Source of the DNA: Acidisphaera sp.
GTDB taxonomy: Bacteria > Pseudomonadota > Alphaproteobacteria > Acetobacterales > Acetobacteraceae
Assembly: GCA_019240635.1 (NCBI GenBank)
Contig: JAFAYA010000074.1
Location: forward strand, 1 to 39,124
Direction of reading: 5' to 3'
Length of the DNA: 39,124 bases
The translations under genes and the position numbers were made by a program. The stretch's first letter is position 1. The number at the start of each line of letters is the position of its first letter. Shown here piece after piece: positions 7,355-15,159 of this stretch. The notes beneath the pieces were generated by a model. That model was not told the origin of the DNA. It saw nothing but the letters and a program-made list of their open reading frames with translations, and searched no databases.

Positions 7355-8746
7355 TCAGTTCAGGAAGATCTTGCCGGGGTTGAGGATGCCGCGCGGGTCG
7401 AGCGTCGCTTTCAGCGAGCGCATCACAGCGAGGGTCTCCGGCCCGTGCTCGCGCTCCAGGAACTCGCGCTTGCCGAGCCCGACCCCGTGCTCGCCGCTGC
7501 ACGAGCCGCCGAGTGCGAGGGCGCGGGCGACGATCTTCCGGTCGAGCGCCCAGGCGCGGTCGAGGCCGTCGGGCTCGGGCGGCACCAGAATGACGGTGTG
7601 GAAGTTGCCGTCCCCGACATGGCCGACGATCGGCGCGGCGAGACCCGACGCCTCGATGTCCGATTTCGCGCCGAGGATCAGCTCGGCGAGGCGGGAGATC
7701 GGCGCCACGGCGTCGGTGGCGATGCCGCGATGGCCCGGGCGGTAGGCGAGCGCCGCCCAATAGGCATCGTGGCGCGCCTTCCAAAGCCGGTTGCGCTCCT
7801 CATTCGCGGTCGTCCATTTGAAGCCGCTGGCGCCGAAATCCTGGCTCAGCGCCTCGGCCTGTTCCGCCGCTTCGGCGACCGAGGCGGGCGTGCCGTGGAA
7901 TTCCAGGAACAGGGTGGGGAGAGCGGCCAGGCCATCGAGCTTCGAGTAGGCGATGCAGGCGGCCATCTGCACCTCGTCGAGCAGCTCGATCCGTGCCACC
8001 GGCACGCCGGCCTGCATGATCGCGATCACGCTCTGCACCGCGCCGGCCAGGGTGTCGAACTGGCAGACCGCGGCGGACTGCGCCTCCGGAATGCCGTGCA
8101 GCCGGAGCTGGATCTCGGTGATCACGCCGAGCGTGCCCTCCGAGCCGACGAAGAGGTGCGTCAGGTCGTAGCCGGTGGCGGATTTGCGCACCCGTCCGCC
8201 GGTGCGGATCAGCCGGCCGTCGGCGAGCGCCACGCTGAGCCCCAGCACGTTCTCGCGGATCGTGCCGTAGCGCACCGCGTTGGTGCCCGACGCCCTGGTC
8301 GCGCACATGCCGCCGATCGTGCAGTCGGCGGTGCCGGGATCGACCGGGAAGAACAGGCCCTGGTCGCGCAGATGCTCGTTGAGCAGCGGGCGGGTGACGC
8401 CGGCCTCGATGCGGCAGTCCATGTCGGCGGCGTTGACCTCGATGATGCGCGTCATGCGCGAGAGGTCGAGGCTGATGCCGCCGCGCACCGGCGTGACGTG
8501 CCCCTCCAGCGAGGTGCCGGCGCCGAACGGCACGACCGGCACGCGCTGCGCATGGCAGAGGGCGAGCAGGCGCGCCGCCTCGTGCGAGGTTTCGACGAAG
8601 GCGACGGCGTCCGGCAGTACCCGGGGCTGCGTGTCCTCGCCGTGGCTGTGCTGTTCGCGCAGCGCGGGATTGGTGGTCAGGCGGTCGCCGAGCAGGCCCT
8701 TCGCTTCGGCGAGCACGGCGCGCAGGGAATCCTGCATTTGCAGCAC
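7355..8746 (-). CDS. FAD-linked D-2-hydroxyacid dehydrogenase (D-lactate dehydrogenase / GlcD family)
   Basis: This flavoprotein oxidises a D-2-hydroxyacid such as D-lactate or glycolate to the 2-oxoacid and passes electrons to the respiratory chain. It is 463 aa, the usual length for single-chain mitochondrial-type D-lactate dehydrogenases. The FAD-binding PCMH domain is in the first 220 residues, with PFGAGTSLEGH at 73-83. The C-terminal cap carries GHVGDGNFH near 373 and SGEHGVG near 413, the substrate and metal region of the family. No GlcE or GlcF partner is adjacent, which favours a stand-alone D-lactate-type enzyme. It is divergent from the aldolase gene, and the products of that pathway could include its substrates. 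Confidence 0.85.
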   Translation of the reverse strand: MLQMQDSLRAVLAEAKGLLGDRLTTNPALREQHSHGEDTQPRVLPDAVAFVETSHEAARLLALCHAQRVPVVPFGAGTSLEGHVTPVRGGISLDLSRMTRIIEVNAADMDCRIEAGVTRPLLNEHLRDQGLFFPVDPGTADCTIGGMCATRASGTNAVRYGTIRENVLGLSVALADGRLIRTGGRVRKSATGYDLTHLFVGSEGTLGVITEIQLRLHGIPEAQSAAVCQFDTLAGAVQSVIAIMQAGVPVARIELLDEVQMAACIAYSKLDGLAALPTLFLEFHGTPASVAEAAEQAEALSQDFGASGFKWTTANEERNRLWKARHDAYWAALAYRPGHRGIATDAVAPISRLAELILGAKSDIEASGLAAPIVGHVGDGNFHTVILVPPEPDGLDRAWALDRKIVARALALGGSCSGEHGVGLGKREFLEREHGPETLAVMRSLKATLDPRGILNPGKIFLN

Positions 8747-8841
8747 CTTTCTTTGGCGGCGGCGTCGTCCCGCGCGGTTTGACGGGGCGGCGGGCCGGCC
8801 CTAGCGTCGCCGCGTCCGACACGACGCGCGGGGAGGCCGGC

Positions 8842-9618
8842 ATGGCGAACAGGCTCAAGCAGAAATGGCGGTCCGGCAAGGCCACCGTGAACGGCTGGAT
8901 GGCGATCCCCAACGGCTTTGCCGCGGAAGTCTATGCGCAGGGTGGCTGGGACAGCGTCACGGTCGACCTCCAGCACGGCGTGCAGGACTACCTGTCGATG
9001 GTGACGTGCTTCCAGGGCATGCAGCCGCATGGGGTGCTGCCGATGGTGCGCGTGCCCTGGAACGAGCCGGGCATCGTCGGAAAAGTGCTGGACGGCGGCG
9101 CCTATGGCGTGATCTGTCCGATGGTGAACACGCGCCAGCACGCCGAAATGTTCGTCGCGAGCTGCAAGTATCCGCCGCAGGGCACGCGCAGCAACGGGCC
9201 GATCCGCGCCGGCATCTACGGCGAGGCGACCGGCTATCAGAAGACCGCGAACGACGACATCCTCTGCATCCCGATGATCGAGACCCGCGAGGCGATCGAC
9301 AATCTCGAGGGCATCCTCGACGTGCCGGGGATCGACGCGGTGTATATCGGACCGAGCGATCTCGGCCTCTCGCTCGGCATCGCGCCCAAGCTCGACCGCG
9401 ACGAGCCGGAAATCCTGAAGATCTACGAGCGTGTGCTGAGCGAGACGCAGCGGCGCGGCATCTTTGCGGGATTGCACAACGGCAGCCCGGGCTACGCCGC
9501 GCGCATGATCCGCATGGGCTTCAGTTTCGTGACGATTTCCAACGACAGCGGTCTGCTGCTGCAGGCCTCGCGCGCGGCGGTTCAAACGGTGCGGCAGGAA
9601 GCCGAAGGCAAGGTGTGA
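8842..9618 (+). CDS. HpcH/HpaI-family aldolase
   Basis: This is a class II pyruvate aldolase of 258 aa, related to 4-hydroxy-2-oxoheptanedioate and 2-keto-3-deoxy-sugar-acid aldolases. It would split a 2-keto-3-deoxy acid into pyruvate and an aldehyde. The catalytic His lies in VDLQHGV (about 39-45). The metal ligands are in IPMIETREAIDNLEGI and YIGPSDLGLSLG. The ATG at 8842 follows GGGGAGG with good spacing. The stop codon overlaps the start of the dehydratase gene by one base (TGATG), so the two are probably translated together. Substrate identity is not visible from the sequence. Confidence 0.88.
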   Translation: MANRLKQKWRSGKATVNGWMAIPNGFAAEVYAQGGWDSVTVDLQHGVQDYLSMVTCFQGMQPHGVLPMVRVPWNEPGIVGKVLDGGAYGVICPMVNTRQHAEMFVASCKYPPQGTRSNGPIRAGIYGEATGYQKTANDDILCIPMIETREAIDNLEGILDVPGIDAVYIGPSDLGLSLGIAPKLDRDEPEILKIYERVLSETQRRGIFAGLHNGSPGYAARMIRMGFSFVTISNDSGLLLQASRAAVQTVRQEAEGKV

Positions 9619-11138
9619 TGCCGCCGGCGGTCATCCGCCTGCACCCCGACGACGGCGTGGTGATCGCCCGCGCCACCTTGCTGCCGGGCACGCCGGTGGC
9701 TGACGGGGTTGCGGCGCTCGAGCGCATTCCCGCCGGGCACAAGGTGGCGGTGCGGCTGCACGCGCCGGGCGAACCGGTACGCCGCTACGGCCAGATCATC
9801 GGTTTCGCGACCGCCTCGATCGAGCCCGGCCGGCACGTGCACGTGCAGAACTGCGGCTTGGGCGACTTCTCCCGCGACTACGCTTTTGGCAAGGACGCCA
9901 AGCCGACGGAGCATGTGAATCAGGCCGCCGCGTTCCAGGGCATCCGCCGCCCGGACGGACGGGTGGCGACGCGCAACTACATCGGCCTTTTGACCAGCGT
10001 GAATTGCAGCGCGCACGTTGCAGGCCTGGTCGCCGACGCCTTTCGCCGCAATCCCTTCACCGGCGCCGACCCGCTGGCCGATTACCCGAATGTGGATGGC
10101 GTGGTGGCGCTGACGCACAAGACCGGCTGCGGCATGACGCAGAGCGAGCCGTTGAAACTGCTTCGTCGGACGCTGGGCGGCTATGCGCGTCACGTGAATT
10201 TCTCCCATGTCGTCGTGCTCGGGCTGGGCTGCGAGGTCAACCAGATCGGCGGCCTGATGCAGGAGCAGCGCCTCGCCGGAAGGCTGAAGGCGATGGACAT
10301 CCAGAGCATGGGCGGCACCCGAAAGACCGTGGAGGCCGGCATCGCCTTCGTCCGGGACGTGCTCGCCGAGGCGAACGACGTCCGCCGCGAGACCGTGCCG
10401 GCGAGCGAACTCACGGTCGCGCTGCAATGCGGCGGCTCGGACGGCTATTCCGGGGTTTCGGCCAACCCCGCGCTCGGGGCGGCGAGCGATCTGCTGGTGC
10501 GCCATGGTGGCGCGGTGATCCTTTCCGAAACGCCGGAGACGTATGGGGCCGAGCACCTGCTGACCCGCCGCGCCGCCTCCCGCGAGGTCGGCGAGAAGCT
10601 GGTCGCGCTGATGCGCTGGTGGGAGGAATACACAAGCCGCGAGGGTGCCGAGATGAACGCCAATCCCTCGCCCGGCAACAAGGCGGGCGGGCTGACGACG
10701 ATCCTGGAAAAATCCCTCGGCGCGATGGCCAAGGCCGGCAGCACCAATCTGGTCGACGTCGTGAAATACGCCGAGCCCGTCACCGCGCGCGGCTTCGTGT
10801 TCATGGACACGCCGGGCTACGACCCGGTCTCCGCCACCGGCCAAGTGGCCGGGGGTGCCAACCTGGTCTGCTTCACGACCGGGCGCGGCAGCGTGTTCGG
10901 CTGCAAGCCCACGCCGTCCATGAAGCTCGCCACCAACACACCCATGTATTCGCGAATGGAAGACGACATGGATGTGAACTGCGGCACTATCCTCGACGGT
11001 GACGAGACGGTACAGCAGTGCGGTCAGCGCATTTTTGAGCTGATGCTGCGTGTGGCCTCGGGCGAACGGACGAAGAGCGAGAATTTCGATTTCGGGGCCG
11101 CGGAATTCGCGCCGTGGGTGATCGGCGCAACGATGTAG
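9618..11138 (+). CDS. UxaA-family sugar-acid dehydratase (altronate/galactarate type)
   Basis: This 506-aa protein has the two-part layout of altronate dehydratases. A small N-terminal SAF domain (about 1-90: AVIRLHPDDGVVIARATL ... GRHVHVQNCGLGDF) precedes the large UxaA/GarD catalytic domain, with THKTGCGM, GLGCEVNQIGGLM, ALQCGGSDGYSGVSANPA and a Gly/Asn-rich NPSPGNKAGGLTTILEKSLG stretch. The family removes water from aldonic or aldaric acids to give 2-keto-3-deoxy acids. That product is what the upstream aldolase would cleave, so the pair forms a compact sugar-acid catabolic unit. The exact sugar acid is unknown; altronate, galactarate and sulfolactate enzymes all belong to this family. Confidence 0.87.
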   Translation: MPPAVIRLHPDDGVVIARATLLPGTPVADGVAALERIPAGHKVAVRLHAPGEPVRRYGQIIGFATASIEPGRHVHVQNCGLGDFSRDYAFGKDAKPTEHVNQAAAFQGIRRPDGRVATRNYIGLLTSVNCSAHVAGLVADAFRRNPFTGADPLADYPNVDGVVALTHKTGCGMTQSEPLKLLRRTLGGYARHVNFSHVVVLGLGCEVNQIGGLMQEQRLAGRLKAMDIQSMGGTRKTVEAGIAFVRDVLAEANDVRRETVPASELTVALQCGGSDGYSGVSANPALGAASDLLVRHGGAVILSETPETYGAEHLLTRRAASREVGEKLVALMRWWEEYTSREGAEMNANPSPGNKAGGLTTILEKSLGAMAKAGSTNLVDVVKYAEPVTARGFVFMDTPGYDPVSATGQVAGGANLVCFTTGRGSVFGCKPTPSMKLATNTPMYSRMEDDMDVNCGTILDGDETVQQCGQRIFELMLRVASGERTKSENFDFGAAEFAPWVIGATM

Positions 11139-11749
11139 CGACGCTTCTCGATGGGCTCTTCGCAAAACTGTCGGTCTCGCCGCATGCCCAGCGGGGGCTG
11201 CGCGCGCGGCTGAACGGGGCCGGGCGCTTCTATCACAACCGGGATCACGTGGCGCTGCTGTGGGCGCGCCACCTCGCGCACGGCGGCGGGGCGGCCGAGG
11301 CCGAGATCGCGCATGCGATCGCCTATCACGACGCGATCTACGTTCCCGGCCGGCTGGACAATGAAACACTCTCGGCGGCGCTGTGGCTGCAGGATTCGCG
11401 GCTCTGCCCGCCCTTGCTGCGGCGGCAGGTGGCGACGATGATCCTGGCGACACGCGACCACCTCCGCTACGCCGGGGGGGATGCCCGCGTGCAGTGGCTG
11501 CTCGACCTCGATCTCTCGACGCTCGGGGATCCGCCGCATGTCTATGCGCGCTACACCGCGGCGCTGCGGCGGGAATACGCGGCACTCTCGACCGAGGCGT
11601 GGCGGGCCGGCCGGCGGCGCTTCCTGCGCGACATGCTGGCCGCCCCGGCGCTGTTCCGCTGCCCGTTGCGGGGATTCGCGCTGCGCCGCAGCTACGAAGC
11701 GAGCGCCAGGCGGAACATGCAGACCGAGCTGGCGGGTTTGGGCGGTTGA
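11114..11749 (+). CDS. HD-superfamily predicted metal-dependent hydrolase
   Basis: The product is 211 aa and resembles the small HD-domain hydrolases of COG4339. Metal-ligand candidates are in FYHNRDHVALLW (about 39-50) and in the HD motif AIAYHDAIYVPGRLDNETLSA (about 67-87), with the family's conserved DNE following. The GTG at 11114 overlaps the end of the dehydratase gene by 25 bases, which suggests coupled translation; no other start fits the N-terminal alignment as well. The substrate is unknown, probably a phosphoester or nucleotide. Linkage to the sugar-acid genes may reflect cotranscription rather than a pathway role. Confidence 0.75.
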   Translation: MGDRRNDVATLLDGLFAKLSVSPHAQRGLRARLNGAGRFYHNRDHVALLWARHLAHGGGAAEAEIAHAIAYHDAIYVPGRLDNETLSAALWLQDSRLCPPLLRRQVATMILATRDHLRYAGGDARVQWLLDLDLSTLGDPPHVYARYTAALRREYAALSTEAWRAGRRRFLRDMLAAPALFRCPLRGFALRRSYEASARRNMQTELAGLGG

Positions 11750-11826
11750 GGGCACCCCTGCTTGACCGCTCACCGGCCGCCAAGCACGATCGCGCGGGCG
11801 CGCTCAGCAGGAATGGTGGAAGAGCC

Positions 11827-12147
11827 ATGTTCGTTGCGATGAACCGGTTTCGCGTCGCGCGAGGGGCCGAGAGCGATTTCGAGCGCGTCTGGACTGGGCG
11901 GGAGACACATCTCGACGGGGTGCCGGGGTTCGTCGAGTTCCATCTGCTGCGCGGCCCGGAGCGCGACGACCACGTGCTCTACGCCTCGCACACGATCTGG
12001 GCGAGCGAGACGGCGTTCCAGGACTGGACGCGATCGGACGCGTTCCGCCGCGCCCACGCCAATGCCGGCGACAATCGCGCGCTCTATCTTGGCCACCCGG
12101 AGTTCGAGGGATTTTCCGTCATCCAGACGGTCCGGCCGAAGCGGTAG
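11827..12147 (+). CDS. Antibiotic-biosynthesis-monooxygenase / HmoA-like protein
   Basis: This is a small ferredoxin-like-fold protein of 106 aa. It starts MFVAMNRFRVARG and contains the pattern ETHLDGVPGFVEFHLLRG followed by YASHTIWASETAFQDWTRS and AFRRAH, typical of ABM-domain proteins related to heme-degrading monooxygenases (HmoA/IsdG). The usual IsdG-type N and W positions can be aligned only loosely, so heme degradation is possible but not shown. A GGAAGAG ribosome-binding site lies just upstream of the ATG. It sits 77 bases after the HD hydrolase and is followed by a double-hairpin repeat. Confidence 0.75.
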   Translation: MFVAMNRFRVARGAESDFERVWTGRETHLDGVPGFVEFHLLRGPERDDHVLYASHTIWASETAFQDWTRSDAFRRAHANAGDNRALYLGHPEFEGFSVIQTVRPKR

Positions 12148-12167
12148 CGCGGCCGAGCGAAGGAGCG

Positions 12168-12222
12168 AAGGCCAGGGGCTTTGCCCCTGGACCCCAGCAA
12201 AGGCGGAGCCTTTGCAATCCTT
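12168..12222 (+). repeat. 55-bp double-hairpin intergenic repeat, copy 1
   Basis: The repeat contains two perfect stems: CCAGGGGC/GCCCCTGG with a 3-base loop, then GCAAAGGC/GCCTTTGC with a 3-base loop. It matches copy 2 at 15006-15060 in 53 of 55 positions. Here it lies between convergent genes, where it could act as a terminator. Confidence 0.9.
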
Positions 12223-12267
12223 TACCTGGAGTACGGGGGTCCGGCAGCGCCGCGGACTGATCTCGCG

Positions 12268-12612
12268 TCAGCCGGATCGCTGCTGCTCCTCCGCCATCAC
12301 GGCGAGCGACACCGCCGTGTGCGCATAGGCGCCGCCGGCCCGCATCTCGGCCGCGACCCAGATCGCCTCCATCAGCTCCTGTGGCGTCGCCCCCTGCCGC
12401 AGCGCCGCCTTGGTGTGGCCCTTGATGCAATAGGGACATTGCGTGACGTGCGCGACCGCCACCGCGATCACCTGCTTCATCTTCGCGCTGAGCGCGCCGT
12501 CGGCGAACACCGCCTTGCTGAAGGCGTCGAACGCCGCCTGGGGGGCCGGCGCCAGCTCGCGCCGCCTGGTCGCCTGGTCCCGGCTGGCCGGGGGATACAT
12601 CGTGTCCGACAT
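12268..12612 (-). CDS. Carboxymuconolactone decarboxylase / AhpD-like protein
   Basis: This 114-aa all-alpha protein has the AhpD-type redox motif C59-PY-C62 with H66 (CPYCIKGH) in HVTQCPYCIKGHTKAALRQG. In AhpD relatives these cysteines and the histidine support peroxide detoxification or thiol-disulfide exchange; strict decarboxylases of the family lack the CxxC. The start MSDTMYPPA at 12612 has a strong AGAGGAG site upstream, so the longer open frame is not used. The gene is alone on its strand and divergent from a tiny membrane-protein gene. The partner reductase is not in the window. Confidence 0.87.
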   Translation of the reverse strand: MSDTMYPPASRDQATRRRELAPAPQAAFDAFSKAVFADGALSAKMKQVIAVAVAHVTQCPYCIKGHTKAALRQGATPQELMEAIWVAAEMRAGGAYAHTAVSLAVMAEEQQRSG

Positions 12613-12766
12613 GCTCCCGCTCCTCTGCTGCAACACCAGCAAATCGTGGGGCGCCCGGGAGTTCCGGCTTGAGCCGACCTCGGCCGTCACGCACACTCGC
12701 GGCCCCGGCGGCCGCAACGGCATCCGTCCGATCGAGTGCCGACTCGCACCTCTTTAGGAGATCTTC

Positions 12767-12961
12767 GTGCTCACCATCCTGCTGATCATCCTCGTCATCG
12801 CCGCCCTCGGCGGCTTCGGGCATACCGGATACCGGCGCGGCTGGTACGGCGGGTACTATCAGCCGGGTGTACCGGTGTCGGGCGGCTGGGGTGGCGGCGG
12901 CATCGGCCTGGTGATCCTGATCATCGTGCTGCTGCTGCTTTTCACGCGCCACCACTACTGA
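12767..12961 (+). CDS. Small two-helix membrane protein (DUF3309-like)
   Basis: A 64-aa protein starts at a GTG preceded by TAGGAG six bases upstream, which supports translation. It has a hydrophobic helix at about 2-15 (LTILLIILVIAALGGF), a Gly/Tyr-rich linker (GYRRGWYGGYY ... GGWGGGG) and a second helix at about 45-60 (IGLVILIIVLLLLF). It ends in RHHY. The plan resembles DUF3309 mini-proteins, whose function is unknown, but the linker is longer than I expect for them. It is a single gene between a divergent AhpD-like gene and a convergent marC. Confidence 0.6.
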   Translation: MLTILLIILVIAALGGFGHTGYRRGWYGGYYQPGVPVSGGWGGGGIGLVILIIVLLLLFTRHHY

Positions 12962-13048
12962 CGCCAGCCGGCGGAGGCAGCGCCCGGGCGGGAGTGCGGG
13001 GCCGCTTTCGGCGCAGTCGCTGACGCGGCGCTTTGCCTTGGCCCAAGC

Positions 13049-13064
13049 GCCGGCGTGCGCCGGC
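13049..13064. terminator. Possible terminator between convergent genes
   Basis: GCCGGC (13049-13054) and GCCGGC (13059-13064) form a 6-bp stem with a 4-base loop, six bases before the end of marC on the opposite strand. There is no T-tract, so this is a weak call. Confidence 0.25.
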
Positions 13065-13070
13065 TGCCGG

Positions 13071-13739
13071 TCAGGAGCGCCCGGCCAGCATCGGCAGTAC
13101 CAACTCCTGCACGCCGGTGATGGCGATCTGCGCGCCGATGCAGAGCAGCAGGAATGCCATCATCCGCGCGACGATGCGCGCCCCGCTCGGGCCGAGCAGG
13201 CCCATCAGCGGCTCGGCGGTGCGGTAGGCGAGCAGGATCAGCGCCGCCATCACCGCCGCCGCCGCCGAAGCGCCGAGAAAGAACCACAGCAACCCGTCGC
13301 CGCGCGCCGGTCGCTCCGCGCCGAGCGAGATCGCGACGGAAATCGTTCCGGGGCCGGTGGTGAACGGCATGGTCAGCGGGAAGAATGCGACGTCCTCGAT
13401 CGGCCCGCTGTGCTCGGCCTGGCGCTGCTTGCGCGCCTCCTGCTGCTCCGGCGCGTTCAGGCGCTGCCAGGCGTTGCTCGCCACCACCAGCCCGCCGGCG
13501 ATGCGCAGCGCGCCGAGCGTGATGCCGAAAAAATTCAGCACGTAGGAGCCGGCCCACAGCGCGCCCAGCATCACCAGCAGTGAATACAAGCCGACCCGGT
13601 TTGCCAGCGCCAGGCGCTCGGCGTGCGTGCGGTCCGAGGTCGCGTCATGAAAGATCAGCGCGCCGCCGACCGGGTTGATGATCGAGAACAGCCCGGAAAT
13701 CGCCAGCAGGAAGGCGCTGCTGGTCGCGGCAAGGCCCAT
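13071..13739 (-). CDS. MarC-family integral membrane protein
   Basis: This is a 222-aa inner-membrane protein with about six predicted helices. The family hallmarks are INPVGGALIF near the N terminus and FPLTMPFTTGPGTISVAISLG after a central polar loop (about 95-115). The name comes from the mar locus, but members are not proven drug exporters and the physiological role is unsettled. The ATG overlaps the stop codon of the upstream amidohydrolase by one base (TGATG), which suggests coupled expression. Confidence 0.88.
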   Translation of the reverse strand: MGLAATSSAFLLAISGLFSIINPVGGALIFHDATSDRTHAERLALANRVGLYSLLVMLGALWAGSYVLNFFGITLGALRIAGGLVVASNAWQRLNAPEQQEARKQRQAEHSGPIEDVAFFPLTMPFTTGPGTISVAISLGAERPARGDGLLWFFLGASAAAAVMAALILLAYRTAEPLMGLLGPSGARIVARMMAFLLLCIGAQIAITGVQELVLPMLAGRS

Positions 13740-14911
13740 CAGCCGCGCGTCAGCTCCTGCTCCACGAGCGTCGACCAGAACGAGGCGCCGATCGGCAGGA
13801 TGTCGTCGTTGAAATCGTAGCGCGGATGATGCACGGGGGTGCTGCCCCTCTCCCCCGCGGCCTGGCCGATGCGCACGAAACAGCCCGGGACCTTCAGCGC
13901 CATGTAGGAAAAATCCTCGCCGCCCATGCCGGGCGGCCGCTCGCGGATCACCCGCTCCTCGCCAAGCACCTTGGCTGCCGCAAGCGCCGCACGCTCGGTC
14001 GGCGCCTCGGCGTTGACCACCGGCGGATAGCCGCGACGATACTCCACCTTCGCTTCCGCGCCGTGCGCCGCGGCGGTCGCGGTGGCGAGCGAGATCAGCA
14101 GTTGCTCGACCTGGTCCTGCACCTCCGGCTTCAGCGTGCGCACGGTGCCGTTCAGCACGGCCTCCTCGGGGATCACGTTGCCGGTGCTGCCGGCGTGGAA
14201 CTGGGTGATCGACAGCACCGCGGCGTCGCGCGGGTCGATCCGGCGGGCGACGACGGATTGCAGCGCGATCACCACGTGCGAGCCGACCAGCACCGGGTCG
14301 ATGGCGTTCTGCGGCCGGGCGGCGTGCCCGCCGCGGCCGGTGATGGTGATCCAGAACCGGTCCGACGCCGCCGAGACCGAGCCGGCAACCGCGACCATCT
14401 GGCCGACCGGCAGCCCGGTCTCGTTATGCGCGCCATAGACCGCGTCGCAGGGAAAGCGCTCGAACAGCCCCTCTTCCACCATCATGCGCCCGCCGCCCAG
14501 CCCTTCCTCGGCGGGCTGGAAGATGAAGTGCACGGTGCCGTCGAAGTTGCGGGTCTCGGCCAGGTACCGCGCGGCGCCGAGCAGCATCGTCGTGTGGCCG
14601 TCATGGCCGCAGGCGTGCATCGCCCCGTCATTGCGTGAGCGATGTGGAAAATCATTGGCCTCCTGCATCGGCAGCGCGTCCATGTCGGCGCGAAGGCCGA
14701 TCGCGCGGCCGGAGCTGCCGGCCGTGAGCGTGCCGACCAGCCCGGTGCCGGCCAGGCCGCGCGTGACCGTAATGCCCCAGGACTGCAGCATCTGCGCGAC
14801 CACGTCGCTGGTGCGATGCTCCTGTAGCCCCAGCTCGGGGTGTTCGTGCAGGTCACGCCGCCAGGCGGTCATGTCCTCGGCGTAGGCGGCGATGCGGTTC
14901 AGCACGGGCAT
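13739..14911 (-). CDS. M20-family amidohydrolase (hippurate hydrolase / HipO-like)
   Basis: This metal-dependent amidohydrolase of 390 aa removes an acyl group from an N-acyl amino acid or related amide. The M20D pattern is complete: RRDLHEHPELGLQEHRT at about 18-34, the metal-binding MHACGHDGHTTMLLG near 98-112, the acid pair FQPAEEG, and a C-terminal GMGGEDFSYM. The dimerisation domain lies in the middle (about 185-300). No signal peptide is seen, so it should be cytoplasmic. It is the first gene of a two-gene unit with marC. Substrate cannot be told; hippurate, N-acetyl amino acids and indole-acetyl conjugates are all possible. Confidence 0.9.
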   Translation of the reverse strand: MPVLNRIAAYAEDMTAWRRDLHEHPELGLQEHRTSDVVAQMLQSWGITVTRGLAGTGLVGTLTAGSSGRAIGLRADMDALPMQEANDFPHRSRNDGAMHACGHDGHTTMLLGAARYLAETRNFDGTVHFIFQPAEEGLGGGRMMVEEGLFERFPCDAVYGAHNETGLPVGQMVAVAGSVSAASDRFWITITGRGGHAARPQNAIDPVLVGSHVVIALQSVVARRIDPRDAAVLSITQFHAGSTGNVIPEEAVLNGTVRTLKPEVQDQVEQLLISLATATAAAHGAEAKVEYRRGYPPVVNAEAPTERAALAAAKVLGEERVIRERPPGMGGEDFSYMALKVPGCFVRIGQAAGERGSTPVHHPRYDFNDDILPIGASFWSTLVEQELTRG

Positions 14912-15005
14912 GCGATGGGGGTCTTTCCGAAGGGGTTGGCGACAGGATACGCCGGAGCCTGCGCGTGAGGAACGAAGCCGCGCCGGTTTGTTTGCGCGGA
15001 AGAAA

Positions 15006-15060
15006 AAGGCCAGGGGCTTTGCCCCTGGACCCCAGCAAAGGCCGAGCCTTTGCGATCCTT
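15006..15060 (+). repeat. 55-bp double-hairpin intergenic repeat, copy 2
   Basis: The same two stems as copy 1 are present, with two base differences: one in the loop of the second stem and one just after that stem. This copy lies between divergent genes (M20 hydrolase and DadA-like), so it cannot serve simply as a terminator of either. Confidence 0.9.
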
Positions 15061-15159
15061 CATTTGCAGTAAGGGTCTGCGCCGTGGCGGGAAGCTTCGC
15101 ACTCCCTGGAGCCGCGGCCGCTCGTGCTGTAGGCTCGGCGTACGGCGGGAGGGTCGGGG

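Noticed and set aside
12168-12222. Ordinary intrinsic terminator
   Set aside because: The near-identical copy at 15006-15060 lies between divergent genes and neither has a T-tract, so it is better called a dispersed repeat.
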